Part shown: positions 10,039-18,828 of the stretch, piece by piece
Layout of the letters: the number at the start of each line of letters is the position of its first letter
Numbering within the stretch: position 1 is the first letter of the stretch
Assembly: GCA_016212795.1 (NCBI GenBank)
Contig: JACRDT010000034.1
Span: 1-64,000, forward strand
Length of the DNA stretch: 64,000 bases
DNA from: Elusimicrobiota bacterium
GTDB taxonomy: Bacteria > Elusimicrobiota > Elusimicrobia > UBA1565 > UBA9628
Reading direction: 5' to 3'
The notes under the pieces: model-generated
What the model saw: the letters and a program-made list of their open reading frames with translations, nothing else
Told to the model about the DNA's origin: nothing
The model's database searches: none
Position numbers and translations under genes: made by a program

Positions 10039-11491
10039 GCGCCGGCGGCTGGAGGCGGGCCGCGAACCAGACGTCCGCGTAGGCTCCGGTGCCGCCGCCG
10101 GCGCGCTCGAAGACGGCGCCGTCGCGCGTGCTCGCCGCGTCGCCCCTGGCGTCGAAATCCTCGGTCCTGCGGCTGGGCTTGCGGGAAAGCCTGATGCCGG
10201 CCACACCCGCCCCGGCCAAGCCCTCGGCCGCGCCGGGCAAGCCGCCCAGGCGCAGCTCGAGGCCATAGGCCCGCTCGAGCCTGCGCAACTCGGACGGGCC
10301 CAGCCTGGCCGCGGCCAGCGCGCCGTCCGGCAGGACTCCTTCCCGGACGGCTTTGGCCGCGAACGCCCATAAGGCTTCGAAGCCGTCCGGGTAGCCGTCG
10401 GGCTTGCCGTCGTCGTCGAGGTCCGTGGCGTCGCCGAAGAGCTCCCGGCCGTCCGAGCCGGAGACCCCGTCGCGGTCCCTGTCGAATGCCAGGATGCCGC
10501 AGCCGGGCCTGAGGCCGTGGAGCAGCTCGGGCCGCCCGTCCCCGTCGATGTCGTAGGCGACGAGCCGGGCGTCCGTGCCGATGCCGCGGCCGCCGAGGTC
10601 GAACACGAGGGGCGACGCCCACAACTGCGCGGACTCCCCCGAGGGCGCGGTCACGACGAACTCGTTCCTCTGCCCCCAGGGGCGGGACCGGTCGTAGGCC
10701 TCCTGGATCCTCAGGCCGCTGGACAAGACGAAGACGGCCCATTTGCCGCTCCTCTCGCAGCCGTAAAGGCTCCCGCAGAGCTTCATGGCTTCGCTGAAAG
10801 CCCCGGTCTGGTCGTCCACCTGGGCGTACCGCCACAGCCGCAGCAGCGTGGGTATCGACTCGGGATGGGTCCCGAGTTCCCGCAGCGCCAAGGCTTGCAG
10901 GCCGGGCGGGAGGGAGCCGATGGCGCCGTCCCCGAGCAGCTCGGCGGCAGAGCCGTGGCCGGCCGGCGCGAGGGACGGCCTGCGCCCAGAAAAAGGCGAC
11001 CGCAGACGGCGCAGTCTGGGGGCGGGCACGCTTTTCGGCGCGGACCGGACCTGAGCGGTTTGAGTGCGAGGAGGCGGCCCCGCTTGGGGCGCCAGCTGGG
11101 GCGTCAACGGCACAAGGTCCTCCACGGGCACGGCCTCGGGCGCCGCGTCCGCCGCGGAGGGGTCGCCCGACGCCAGCTTCGTCGAGTCCCCGAGCGGCGC
11201 CGCCGCCTTCGGCGCGGGAGGAATCCCGGGAGCCCTGGCAGGCTCGGCCGCGGGCGGGCGCGGCGCGTCGTCCTGCCGCCGGCCCGTCACGGCGGCCTGC
11301 TCCTTGGCCAGGGACCGGTAATAGGACGTGATGGGCCCGATCGCGGCGAAGGCCGCTGCGACGAGCCCTGCGGCCAGCAGGGGGAAGGCGGCCGCGGCGG
11401 AAGGCTTGGGCTGTCCCGGCGGTGTCGAGCAGGGCGCGGGGCGGGGACCGTCAGCGAGCGGTTTGTCCTCGGGTTCATCCATGCCGCTCAT
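10028..11491 (-). CDS. Membrane-anchored protein with Asp-rich calcium-type repeats, unknown function
   Basis: 487 residues. A single transmembrane helix (about 33-55) follows a Pro-rich N-terminus; then a long Pro/Ala linker and a globular C-terminal half. YDIDGDGRPELL, FDRDRDGVSGSDG and DLDDDGKPDGYPDGFEAL look like DxDxDG calcium loops, and ELFGDAT...GFEAL resembles a motif of RTX/VCBS-type secreted proteins. An extracytoplasmic calcium-binding structural or recognition role is likely but not shown. It follows the gene at 11493 with a 1-nt gap, so they form an operon; the pair may act together in the envelope. Confidence 0.6.
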   Translation of the reverse strand: MSGMDEPEDKPLADGPRPAPCSTPPGQPKPSAAAAFPLLAAGLVAAAFAAIGPITSYYRSLAKEQAAVTGRRQDDAPRPPAAEPARAPGIPPAPKAAAPLGDSTKLASGDPSAADAAPEAVPVEDLVPLTPQLAPQAGPPPRTQTAQVRSAPKSVPAPRLRRLRSPFSGRRPSLAPAGHGSAAELLGDGAIGSLPPGLQALALRELGTHPESIPTLLRLWRYAQVDDQTGAFSEAMKLCGSLYGCERSGKWAVFVLSSGLRIQEAYDRSRPWGQRNEFVVTAPSGESAQLWASPLVFDLGGRGIGTDARLVAYDIDGDGRPELLHGLRPGCGILAFDRDRDGVSGSDGRELFGDATDLDDDGKPDGYPDGFEALWAFAAKAVREGVLPDGALAAARLGPSELRRLERAYGLELRLGGLPGAAEGLAGAGVAGIRLSRKPSRRTEDFDARGDAASTRDGAVFERAGGGTGAYADVWFAARLQPPALRP

Positions 11492-11492
11492 G

Positions 11493-12551
11493 TCAGTCGC
11501 CCGCTTTCAGGGCATCCAGCGGCCTCGGCCGTTCGAGGACCCGGAAGGACGATACCAGCCCGTCGAACGCCTGCTGGCACGCGGTCCTCATGGCCCTGTC
11601 GCAGACATAGCTCAGCAGGTAGGAGCGGCGCCGTCCCGGGACCAGGACCCCGCCCGAGAGCAGGTAGTAGTCCGCCTCCTCGACGCGTTCCTCCTCCACG
11701 ACGTAGCCGACGCTGCCGCCGAGGCCGAGGATCCCGTGTCCCCCCGAGGCCACGGTCTGGAAGGCCGGGATCGGCTGGCCGGGGTATTTCTTCCTCCAGT
11801 ATTCGAAGGCGCCGGTCTCGTTGACGACGACGCGCGGGATGGTCCGCTTCACGTGCTTGGGACCGCCGCCCTCCACCCGCAGGCTGCCGAGCATGTCCAC
11901 CCGCTCGGCCTTGGCGGCATCGAGGTTCCACATGTCGACCGCCGAGCGCACGCTTTCGAAGAAGGGGCCCTTGGCGAGCCCGTCTTTGCGGTCCAGGGTC
12001 ACCTTCACGGCGGGGGCCGGGAGCGACCGGATGGCCATTATCGGAGCGAACCCGCCCTCGGCGGTCCCGGTGAAGGCGGCCACCGTGCGCCAGCCGGCGG
12101 CGTCGGCCGGCGACTCCGTCCAGTCCGCGTCGAACCCGTCTGGCGCGGCGGCGGCGAAACCCTGCGGGACGTTCTTGCGCATCGCTTCCGTGACCGGCAG
12201 TCCCTTCCCGGAGTGGAGGAGCCACCAGCCGACCGCGAGGGCCGCGGCGGCCCCCACGGCCGCGAGGAGGCCGGCCGGCCCGGACCGCTCCGCCGCGGGG
12301 GCAAGGGCGGGGGGCTCGGCGGCCCAAGGGGCCTGCGGGGTCCGGACGGGCTTGAACGGCGCGGAGCGCGGCTTGGCGAGGTGGTCCGAGCCGCAGTGGC
12401 CGCAGAACTTGGCTTCAGGCCGGTTCACCTGGGCGCAGTTGGTGTTGAGGCAGGTCCCGGGACCGACGGACTTGCCGCACCGCATGCAGTTGAAATCCTC
12501 CGCGCTGAGACCCGTCTGCTTGCACCAGGGACACTCGAAGGAATCGGTCAC
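11493..12551 (-). CDS. Double zinc-ribbon membrane protein, unknown function
   Basis: 352 residues. Two zinc-ribbon-like Cys clusters lie at the N-terminus (CPWC...CMRC and CAQV...CGHCG), then a Pro-rich linker, a transmembrane helix (about 93-112, LLAAVGAAAALAVGWWLL) and an extracytoplasmic domain of about 230 residues that I do not recognise. Cytosolic zinc ribbon, one membrane helix and an outer domain is a common layout of bacterial envelope-stress or secretion-linked proteins. GTG start at 12551: a TATCAT lies 8 nt upstream, suggesting a leaderless transcript. First gene of a two-gene operon with the Asp-rich protein. Confidence 0.6.
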   Translation of the reverse strand: MTDSFECPWCKQTGLSAEDFNCMRCGKSVGPGTCLNTNCAQVNRPEAKFCGHCGSDHLAKPRSAPFKPVRTPQAPWAAEPPALAPAAERSGPAGLLAAVGAAAALAVGWWLLHSGKGLPVTEAMRKNVPQGFAAAAPDGFDADWTESPADAAGWRTVAAFTGTAEGGFAPIMAIRSLPAPAVKVTLDRKDGLAKGPFFESVRSAVDMWNLDAAKAERVDMLGSLRVEGGGPKHVKRTIPRVVVNETGAFEYWRKKYPGQPIPAFQTVASGGHGILGLGGSVGYVVEEERVEEADYYLLSGGVLVPGRRRSYLLSYVCDRAMRTACQQAFDGLVSSFRVLERPRPLDALKAGD

Positions 12552-12708
12552 GCTCGGCTATGATACCACACAAAGAGCTGGCCCGTGGAGCCGCTCCGGG
12601 TGGGCTCCTTGGAGACAGGCCGCTTGACTCGCGGTCCGCCGGGAGGTATCGTATGGTCTGAGGGGAGAACGAGGTCCATCGAAGAGTGGCGATAGCGATG
12701 ACGGCGGC

Positions 12709-13605
12709 ATGATGAGGGACCGCTGGCTCCTGCCGCCGGCCGCGCCCCTCAAACTGGCTCCCCCGCCCAGGGCGGTCTCCCCGGGCCTCGTCCTGCAGCA
12801 GGTCTTCGGCGGGTTCGTCCCCCAGTTCGGGTGGATGTTCCTCGGGTTCGGGATGATCTTCTCCTGGGTCTTCGGCTTGCCCGAGACCGCCGCGTCGCTC
12901 TACCGGTTCGCGGGCCAGCGGGAGACGAGCGGGGGGACCGTGACCGCCTGCCGGGCCACGTCCATGAGCGAGAACGACGCCACGGTCTTCGCCGTCGATT
13001 ACTCCTTCGAGACCGAAGGCCCCTCGCGCCGCGGCACGTCCTACGTGACGGGAAGCTGCCCTGCTCCCGGCGCGACCGTGTCGGTCGAGTTCCCGGCCGG
13101 CTCCCCGGAGCATTCGCGGGTCCAGGGCATGCGGTCGTCGCCGTTCGGTCCGTTCATCCTGTTCCTGCTCGTCTTCCCGGCGGTCGGGCTGGGCTTCATC
13201 CTGGCCGGGCTGCGCTCCGGGCTGCGCGCGGCGCGACTGCTCTCGGCCGGCGTCCCGGCCCAGGGCAGGCTCGTGTCCAAGGAGGGCACGTCGACCCGGA
13301 TCAACGGCCGCGTCGTCTACGCGATGACCTTCGCGTTCCGGGATTCCTTCGGGGTCGAGGGCTCCGTGACGACGCGCACCCACGAGCCCGAGGCCCTCGA
13401 GGATGAGTTCCCGGAGAACGTCCTCTACGACCCGGCCGACCTGTCCCGGGCCGTCACCGTGGACTCCCTGCCCGGCCGCGTGCGGGTCGGGGACTCGGGC
13501 TCGCTGGAGCCGGCCAGGCCCGACAGGACCGTCCTCGTCCTCGCCGGGCCCTTGGCGTCGGTGGCCGTCAACGCCCTCGTGGCGTGGTGGCGGTACTGCC
13601 GCTGA
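12709..13605 (+). CDS. DUF3592-like membrane protein
   Basis: 298 residues with membrane helices at about 35-58 and 143-165 and a probable one near the C-terminus. Two copies of a beta-rich module are visible: TACRATSMSENDATVFAVDYSFETEG and GRLVSKEG...VVYAMTFAFRD, the latter ending in ENVLYDPADLSRAVTVDSLPG. The phrase YDP.D...V.. matches the DUF3592 family, whose function is unknown. Two adjacent ATG codons (12709, 12712) are both possible starts. Transcribed convergently with the beta-barrel gene at 13646. Confidence 0.65.
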   Translation: MMRDRWLLPPAAPLKLAPPPRAVSPGLVLQQVFGGFVPQFGWMFLGFGMIFSWVFGLPETAASLYRFAGQRETSGGTVTACRATSMSENDATVFAVDYSFETEGPSRRGTSYVTGSCPAPGATVSVEFPAGSPEHSRVQGMRSSPFGPFILFLLVFPAVGLGFILAGLRSGLRAARLLSAGVPAQGRLVSKEGTSTRINGRVVYAMTFAFRDSFGVEGSVTTRTHEPEALEDEFPENVLYDPADLSRAVTVDSLPGRVRVGDSGSLEPARPDRTVLVLAGPLASVAVNALVAWWRYCR

Positions 13606-13645
13606 GCGGCGGGAGACCGGCCGGCGGGGCCTTCGCCGGACGCCG

Positions 13646-14860
13646 TCATAAGAACAGCCGGCCGTAGAAGCCCACGCCGTCGGCCCTGGAGCCGAACTCC
13701 GAGCGGGGGATCATGCCGTCTGGCCTCTTGCCCGCCGCCAGCCAGGCGTAGAGGCTCACGTCGGCGTTGTCGTGGGCGCTCACGGTGACGCGGGGCTGCC
13801 AGAGGTTCGAGCCGTCCACCAGGCTCGTGAGCTGGGAGACGTCGAGGCGGACCAGGGCGTGGGGCTCGGCGTGGAAGGTGACGAGCGCGTATTCCCGGGC
13901 GCCCAGGAAGGCCCAGCCCTCCTGGAACGGCGCGTCCAGGGCGACCGAGGCCAGGTCGCGGGCCCGGCGCGCCCCGAAATCGCTCCGGTAGTAACCGGCG
14001 CCCAGAGTGGTGTTCTTGCGCACGCGCCAGTCCGCGCCGACGACTCCGGCCAAGGCCGCCGAGCGGGAGCCCGACCGGACGGACTCCTTCTCGAGGCGCC
14101 GCTCGAACGCCGCGGCCTCTCCCCAGACCGCCAGCGGTCCCAGGTCGCCCTCCCAGCCGAGCCCGCCGAAGACCCGCCGGCGGAACTTGCCCGCCACCAG
14201 TTCGCCGTCCACGCTGCCCAGCTTGCGGCGCAGGCGCGCGATCACCGCCCCTTCCCGCCAGGGGTCGGCGGCCGCGGCGATGAGCTCGGCCTCGCCCTCG
14301 TCGCCGAGCGGTGCGCGCAGGCGCAGGGCGTCGATGCCGGGCTTGTAGGTCGCGTCCAGGTCCCCGGGCGGGAAGGGCGCCAGGACGTCGAGGACGCCCA
14401 CGAAGCGGCTCGTGCCCAGGCTCACGGGCTGGCGGCCGAGCTCGATATCGCAGTGCTCGAACGACCGGGCGGCCTTGAGCCTCTCCACCCTGAGCCGGGT
14501 CTCGAAGTCGGCGTCCCTCGCCGGGTCGAGGGTCATGTCCAGGCGCTCCAGGGTCGTGCCGCGCGAGAACGGGCCTCCGGCCGACTGGGAGGCGCCCGCG
14601 CCCTCGATGCCGGAGGAGTTCCAGCCCAGCCGGAGTTCGACGGCCGTGTCCACGGACCACTGGCCGGCGACGTACGCGGCCGTGGGCCGTACGTGGGTGG
14701 TGGAGATCCAGTAGGCTTTCGCCGGCAGGCCGGGGCCTTTGAGGCGCGGCGAGCCCACGCTCACGACGCTCTCCCGGACGGCGATGCCGGTCTGGAGCCC
14801 GGCGCGGGCCGGCGCGGCCAGGAGCAGCAGGAGGAGCGCGCTACTTGGTCTCGATGGCAC
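13646..14860 (-). CDS. Outer-membrane beta-barrel protein of an export operon
   Basis: 404 residues with a signal peptide (SSALLLLLLAAPARAG, cut near residue 20) and alternating short hydrophobic/hydrophilic strands ending in FYGRLFL, the aromatic-terminated final strand of outer-membrane barrels. No family name is certain; it looks like an alginate-export/porin-type barrel. It is the last gene of the minus-strand operon that starts with the TetR regulator: its GTG lies inside the end of the ATPase gene (20-nt overlap). It is probably the outer-membrane partner or target of that ABC system. Confidence 0.65.
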   Translation of the reverse strand: MPSRPSSALLLLLLAAPARAGLQTGIAVRESVVSVGSPRLKGPGLPAKAYWISTTHVRPTAAYVAGQWSVDTAVELRLGWNSSGIEGAGASQSAGGPFSRGTTLERLDMTLDPARDADFETRLRVERLKAARSFEHCDIELGRQPVSLGTSRFVGVLDVLAPFPPGDLDATYKPGIDALRLRAPLGDEGEAELIAAAADPWREGAVIARLRRKLGSVDGELVAGKFRRRVFGGLGWEGDLGPLAVWGEAAAFERRLEKESVRSGSRSAALAGVVGADWRVRKNTTLGAGYYRSDFGARRARDLASVALDAPFQEGWAFLGAREYALVTFHAEPHALVRLDVSQLTSLVDGSNLWQPRVTVSAHDNADVSLYAWLAAGKRPDGMIPRSEFGSRADGVGFYGRLFL

Positions 14861-15530
14861 TGATCTTGCCGTCCTTGAGCCGGACCACGCGCCGGGCCCG
14901 CTCGAGCACCATGGGGTCGTGGCTGCTGAAGAGGAAGGTCACGCCCCGCTCCTCGTTGAGCTGGCGCATGAGCTCCATGAGGTGCCCGGCCGTCTCCGAG
15001 TCGAGGTTGGCGGTCGGCTCGTCGGCGAGGACGATGGAGGGGCTCCCCACCACCGACCGCGCGACGGCGACGCGCTGCTGCTGGCCGCCGCTGAGCTGCG
15101 TGGGGCGGCGGTGCTCGAGGCCGTGGAGCCCCAGCGCCCGCAGGATGGGCCTGATCCGTTCGCCGTGGCGGGGCTCGGGCACGCCCTGGATCTGCAGGAT
15201 GAACTGGACGTTCTCGAAGGCGCTCAGGACCGGGATGAGGTTGTAGGACTGGAACACGAAGCCGATCTTGCGCAGGCGCATCTCGGAGAGCTCCCGGTCG
15301 CTCAGCCGCGAGGTGGGCTGGCCGTCGATCCAGACCTCGCCGCGGTCGGGACGGTCGAGGCCGCCGATGAGGTTGAGCAGGGTGGTCTTGCCGGAGCCGG
15401 AGGGGCCCGCCAGGGCCGCGAAATCGCCGGCCGCGATCTCCAGGTCCACGCCGTCGACGGCCCTGACCTCGTGGCTGCCGGTCTTGAAGCGCTTCACCGC
15501 GGCCTGCACCTTGATGACGGGTTGGGTCAT
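14841..15530 (-). CDS. ABC transporter ATP-binding protein, LolD/MacB type
   Basis: 229-residue ATPase with Walker A GPSGSGKTT (about 41-49), Q-loop VFQSYNLIPVLSAFENV, signature LSGGQQQRVAVAR, Walker B IVLADEP and switch His in SSHDPMV. The LIPVLSAFENV sequence after the Q-loop is typical of the MacB/LolD/FtsE group, which drives extraction or mechanical transfer of substrates rather than classical import. ATG overlaps the stop of the permease gene upstream by one base. With the two FtsX-type permeases it forms a LolCDE-like complex. Confidence 0.9.
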   Translation of the reverse strand: MTQPVIKVQAAVKRFKTGSHEVRAVDGVDLEIAAGDFAALAGPSGSGKTTLLNLIGGLDRPDRGEVWIDGQPTSRLSDRELSEMRLRKIGFVFQSYNLIPVLSAFENVQFILQIQGVPEPRHGERIRPILRALGLHGLEHRRPTQLSGGQQQRVAVARSVVGSPSIVLADEPTANLDSETAGHLMELMRQLNEERGVTFLFSSHDPMVLERARRVVRLKDGKISAIETK

Positions 15531-16771
15531 TAGTACACCCTCATGGCCTCGGCCGGCCTGATCTTGAGCGCTTTCCACGTGGGGTAGAGGGAGGCCAGCA
15601 GCGCGAGGCCCGCCATGACGGCCACGAGGACCGCGATCTTCGGCCAGTCCCAGCCGGAATAGACGATCGGGTCGACGAAGATGCCGCCCATCTCCTGCCC
15701 TTCGCCGATGAACCCCGAGAAATCGATGCCGCGGCGCGAGGTGTAGAGGCCCAGGAGGCCGGCCGCGCCGACGCCCGCGGCCGCGCCGGTCAGGCCCAGG
15801 ACCAGCCCTTCGGCCAGCACCATCCTGATGATGCCGCCCCTGCCCAGGCCCAGGGCGCGGATGACCCCGAACTCCCGCACGCGCTCGAGCACGCTCATGA
15901 GCATGGTGTTGGCCGTGCCCAGCCCCACGAGGAACAGCAGGAAGCCCAGGAAGACCCAGCCGCCGGTCCGGTCGAGCTTGATGGCGTCGGCGATCTGGGG
16001 CATGGCGCGGTCCCAAGTCACGGGCTCGACTTGGTCGAGCCCGTCCGTCAGCCGTTCCGCCGTTTTCTTGAACTCCTCAGCCTTCTTGTAGTCTTTGAGC
16101 AAGACGGCCAGCTCGTGCGCCGAACCCTCCTTGCCCAGGAGGAGCGCCGCCGACCGCCGGTGGGCCAGCACCGCGGTCTTGTCGAGCTCCGGGATGCCGG
16201 TCTTGACGATGCCGGCCACGCGGAACAGGCGGCTGGCGGTCTCGCCCTGGGGGTCCTGGCACATCCATACGAACTTCTGCCCGAGCCTGACGCCCAGCTC
16301 GCGAGCGAGCTCGACGCCCAGGACCGCCTCCCAGGGGGCGCCCGGGGATGGCAGGCGGCCCTCGATGAGGCGCTTCTCCTTGAGGAGCGGGTTGACCGGC
16401 TTCTCAAGGTCGAAATCGAGGGCGATCATGGCGGCGGCCCTGGAGTCCCGGCTCGAGCGCGCCAGGCCCGGGAGGTGCAAGCGTGGGAACGCGCCGGCGA
16501 CCCTGGGGTCGCGGGCCAGCTCCTCCATGAGCGAGGAGACCGGGAAGGTCATGGCGATCTGGCGGAGCTCCAGGTAGCCCTTGCGGTAGAACCCGACGTG
16601 CCCGCTGCCCGAGCGGGCCGCCTCCCTGATATAGATCGGGTACATCCCTGCCTGGAGGTCGAGCATCGTCATGCCCAGGAACACCGCGCCCGCCATCGAG
16701 GTGAGCTCCAGGGCGGAGCGCCGCGGGTTCCTCCAGAGGTTGCGCCAGCCGAGCTTGAGGTGGAGGGTCAT
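15530..16771 (-). CDS. ABC transporter permease, FtsX/MacB/LolC type
   Basis: 413 residues. One N-terminal membrane helix after LGWRNLWRNPRRSALE, a periplasmic domain of about 230 residues, and three C-terminal helices (from GWVFLGFLLFLVGLGTANTM onward). MSVLERVREFGVIRALG is the conserved FtsX-family cytoplasmic coupling sequence. It pairs with the permease encoded just upstream; the two differ, so a heteromeric LolC/LolE-like transmembrane pair is likely. ATGA overlap upstream and TAATG overlap downstream show tight coupling. Confidence 0.88.
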   Translation of the reverse strand: MTLHLKLGWRNLWRNPRRSALELTSMAGAVFLGMTMLDLQAGMYPIYIREAARSGSGHVGFYRKGYLELRQIAMTFPVSSLMEELARDPRVAGAFPRLHLPGLARSSRDSRAAAMIALDFDLEKPVNPLLKEKRLIEGRLPSPGAPWEAVLGVELARELGVRLGQKFVWMCQDPQGETASRLFRVAGIVKTGIPELDKTAVLAHRRSAALLLGKEGSAHELAVLLKDYKKAEEFKKTAERLTDGLDQVEPVTWDRAMPQIADAIKLDRTGGWVFLGFLLFLVGLGTANTMLMSVLERVREFGVIRALGLGRGGIIRMVLAEGLVLGLTGAAAGVGAAGLLGLYTSRRGIDFSGFIGEGQEMGGIFVDPIVYSGWDWPKIAVLVAVMAGLALLASLYPTWKALKIRPAEAMRVY

Positions 16772-18084
16772 ACCTCCCTCAGGATGTCGACCGGCCTGGT
16801 GCGCCCGAGCTTCCAGGCGGGCAGGAGGGCCACCGCCACCCCGATGACGGCCGTGACCGCGACCGGGAACAGCACGTGCTCCCACGCGAAGACGGTCCTG
16901 TAGACTGGCTGGAGGGTGGCCCCGGCCCAGGTGATGGAGGTGATGGTCCGGCGGAAATCCAGGGGGTGCTCCTGGAGGCGGAGGACCGCCAGCGAGCCGA
17001 GGCAGCCTCCGGCGAGCGCCGAGCCGGAGCTGAGGAGCAGCGCCTCCATGAGCACGAGGGAGGCGAGCCGGGAGGCCCTGAGACCCAGGGCGCCCATGAC
17101 CGCGAACTCGCGGATGCGCTCGAGCAGCGCCATGTACATGGTGTTGGTCGCGACGAGCACGACCGCGAAGTAGAAGATGGCCGCGTAGATGCCGCGCAGC
17201 AGCCGGATCATGTTGAACATCTCGCTCATCTGCGGCAGGAACCGGTTCCAGGGCGCGACCTCGACGCCGGACCGGGGGTCCGACACGCGCTCGGCCCAGG
17301 CCTTGGCCTTGAGGGGCTCCTTGAGCCTGACGACCCACTCGTGCACCTTGCCCTCCAGGACCAGCATCTCCTGGAGGTCCCGCAGGCCCACGAGGGCCAG
17401 CGTGCTGTCGCGGAGCTTGTCGCCGCCGTCGAGGATGCCGACCACGGTGAAGCGCTCCGCCGCGATCGAGCCGTCCGCGGCCTGCCCCATGACCGCGATG
17501 TCCGAGCCCAGCCCCGCCGCGAGCCGGCGCGCGAGGCCGGCGCCGAGCACCATCTCGCGCTTGCCCGACCCGGCGAGGAACCTGCCCTCGGCCACGCGCC
17601 CGGGCAGGCGGCTGACCAGGCGCTCGGCGGCCGGGTCGACGCCGAGGAACTCCGCCGGCTGGCTCTGGCTCTCGGTGCCGAGCCCGGCGCCTTCGCGGGC
17701 CCCGCAAGCGTTCCGGCACCGGGCGAGGGGAGACCATCCGCGCCCGGCGCCTTCGCGGGCCCCGCCGGCGCTCAGGAGCCCGAAGCCCCGCAGGCGGGCC
17801 GCGCGGCCCTCCACCTCGGGCGAGCCGAGGATGCCCAGCGGCGGGCGGCTCTCGTCGAGCGCGAGCTGGATGTGGCGCTCGTCGAGGTAGCGGCTCGCCG
17901 CGACGACCGCGTGGCCGTGGTAGTTCTCCGTGGCGGCCGAGAAGAGGTCCCAGATCATCCCGAAGAGCATGCAGAGGGCCGTGATGAGGACGGCCGTGGC
18001 GCCGGCCATGGCCGACATGGTCAGGAAGGTGCGCATGGGCCTGCGGCCCAGGTTGCGCCAGGCCATGGTCAGCAGGAGCCTCAT
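16768..18084 (-). CDS. ABC transporter permease, FtsX type, with an internal repeat insert
   Basis: 438 residues with the same plan as the next gene: MAWRNLGRRPMRTFLTM and a first helix, a large periplasmic domain, then three helices with MALLERIREFAVMGALG as the coupling motif. Around residues 105-140 the sequence contains GAREGAGRG and GAREGAGLG, encoded by two identical 24-nt stretches 60 nt apart (17742-17765, 17682-17705); this Arg/Gly-rich stretch looks like an in-frame insertion in the periplasmic domain. Overlaps the LolA-like gene by ATGA. Likely half of a LolCDE-like exporter. Confidence 0.87.
   Translation of the reverse strand: MRLLLTMAWRNLGRRPMRTFLTMSAMAGATAVLITALCMLFGMIWDLFSAATENYHGHAVVAASRYLDERHIQLALDESRPPLGILGSPEVEGRAARLRGFGLLSAGGAREGAGRGWSPLARCRNACGAREGAGLGTESQSQPAEFLGVDPAAERLVSRLPGRVAEGRFLAGSGKREMVLGAGLARRLAAGLGSDIAVMGQAADGSIAAERFTVVGILDGGDKLRDSTLALVGLRDLQEMLVLEGKVHEWVVRLKEPLKAKAWAERVSDPRSGVEVAPWNRFLPQMSEMFNMIRLLRGIYAAIFYFAVVLVATNTMYMALLERIREFAVMGALGLRASRLASLVLMEALLLSSGSALAGGCLGSLAVLRLQEHPLDFRRTITSITWAGATLQPVYRTVFAWEHVLFPVAVTAVIGVAVALLPAWKLGRTRPVDILREV
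17682..17765. repeat. 24-nt direct repeat, 60-nt period, inside a permease gene
   Basis: Identical 24-mers (starting GCCCGGCGCC) at 17682-17705 and 17742-17765 are separated by 36 nt, so one full 60-nt unit could be gained or lost without a frameshift. The first ten bases resemble part of the 67-bp coding element at 44698 and 46122, but the rest differs, so the relation is uncertain. Confidence 0.8.
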
Positions 18085-18824
18085 CGCCGGCGCCTGAGGG
18101 AGCGCAGCGAGAAGAGGCCGTCGTCGAGGGGCAGATCGAACTCGATGGACTCGTAGAGGATCTCGGTGCGCTCCATGGGCTTGTCGACGGGCTGGATGAC
18201 CATGCGCAGGGGCAGCCACTTCCCGGCGACGCGCTCCACCCGGTCGAAGGAGAGCGTGCGCGCCTTCTTGAGGTCCTCGTCGAAATAGACGACGTCGAGG
18301 GCGAGGACCCGCCCGCGGTCGATGCGGTAGACGATGCGCCCCCAGACCACGGCCGCGTCGGGTTTGGGGTCGGCCTGGATGGTGACCGTGGAGCCCTCGA
18401 CGCGGACGACCGAGAGGTCGAAGAGCTCCTCGATCTTGTCCTCCTTGACGAGGTCGTCGTTGGTGAGGTGGCTGCCCATCCAGCTGTCGCCCATGAGGCT
18501 CGACGGGATCTTCATGAGCCGGTCGATCTTGGGCAGGAAGTTCCAGACCTCGCCGTCGCGCTTGAGCGTCGCGGTGTCGCGCTCCTTCTTCGGGGCGCGG
18601 ATGACCGCCAGGAACTTCTCCCGGCCCTGCCCCCACATCTCCATCGTCAGGTCGCGGGTCCAGAACTCCGTGGCGATGCGCATGCGCGAGAGCGCGTGGG
18701 AGGTCTTGCCGCGGTACTGCGTCTCCACCTCCCGCACGAGGGCCTTCACGTCCAGCGTTTCCCCGGAGGCGGGCGGCGGCAGGATCGTCGCCAAGGCCAG
18801 CGCCGCGGCGAGCAGGCGGGTCAT
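18081..18824 (-). CDS. LolA-like periplasmic protein (outer-membrane lipoprotein-sorting type)
   Basis: 247 residues with a signal peptide (LLAAALALATILPPPASGE). The body matches the LolA-like group: LTMEMWGQGREKFLAVIRAPKKERDT, the VWNFLPKIDRLMKIP stretch and SWMGSHLTNDDLVKE are characteristic of COG2834-type proteins found next to FtsX-type permeases. It would carry a lipid or lipoprotein across the periplasm for the ABC system encoded next. It begins 4 nt after the TetR stop and overlaps the first permease by ATGA, so regulator, carrier, permeases, ATPase and barrel form one transcript. Confidence 0.85.
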   Translation of the reverse strand: MTRLLAAALALATILPPPASGETLDVKALVREVETQYRGKTSHALSRMRIATEFWTRDLTMEMWGQGREKFLAVIRAPKKERDTATLKRDGEVWNFLPKIDRLMKIPSSLMGDSWMGSHLTNDDLVKEDKIEELFDLSVVRVEGSTVTIQADPKPDAAVVWGRIVYRIDRGRVLALDVVYFDEDLKKARTLSFDRVERVAGKWLPLRMVIQPVDKPMERTEILYESIEFDLPLDDGLFSLRSLRRRR

Positions 18825-18828
18825 GGGG

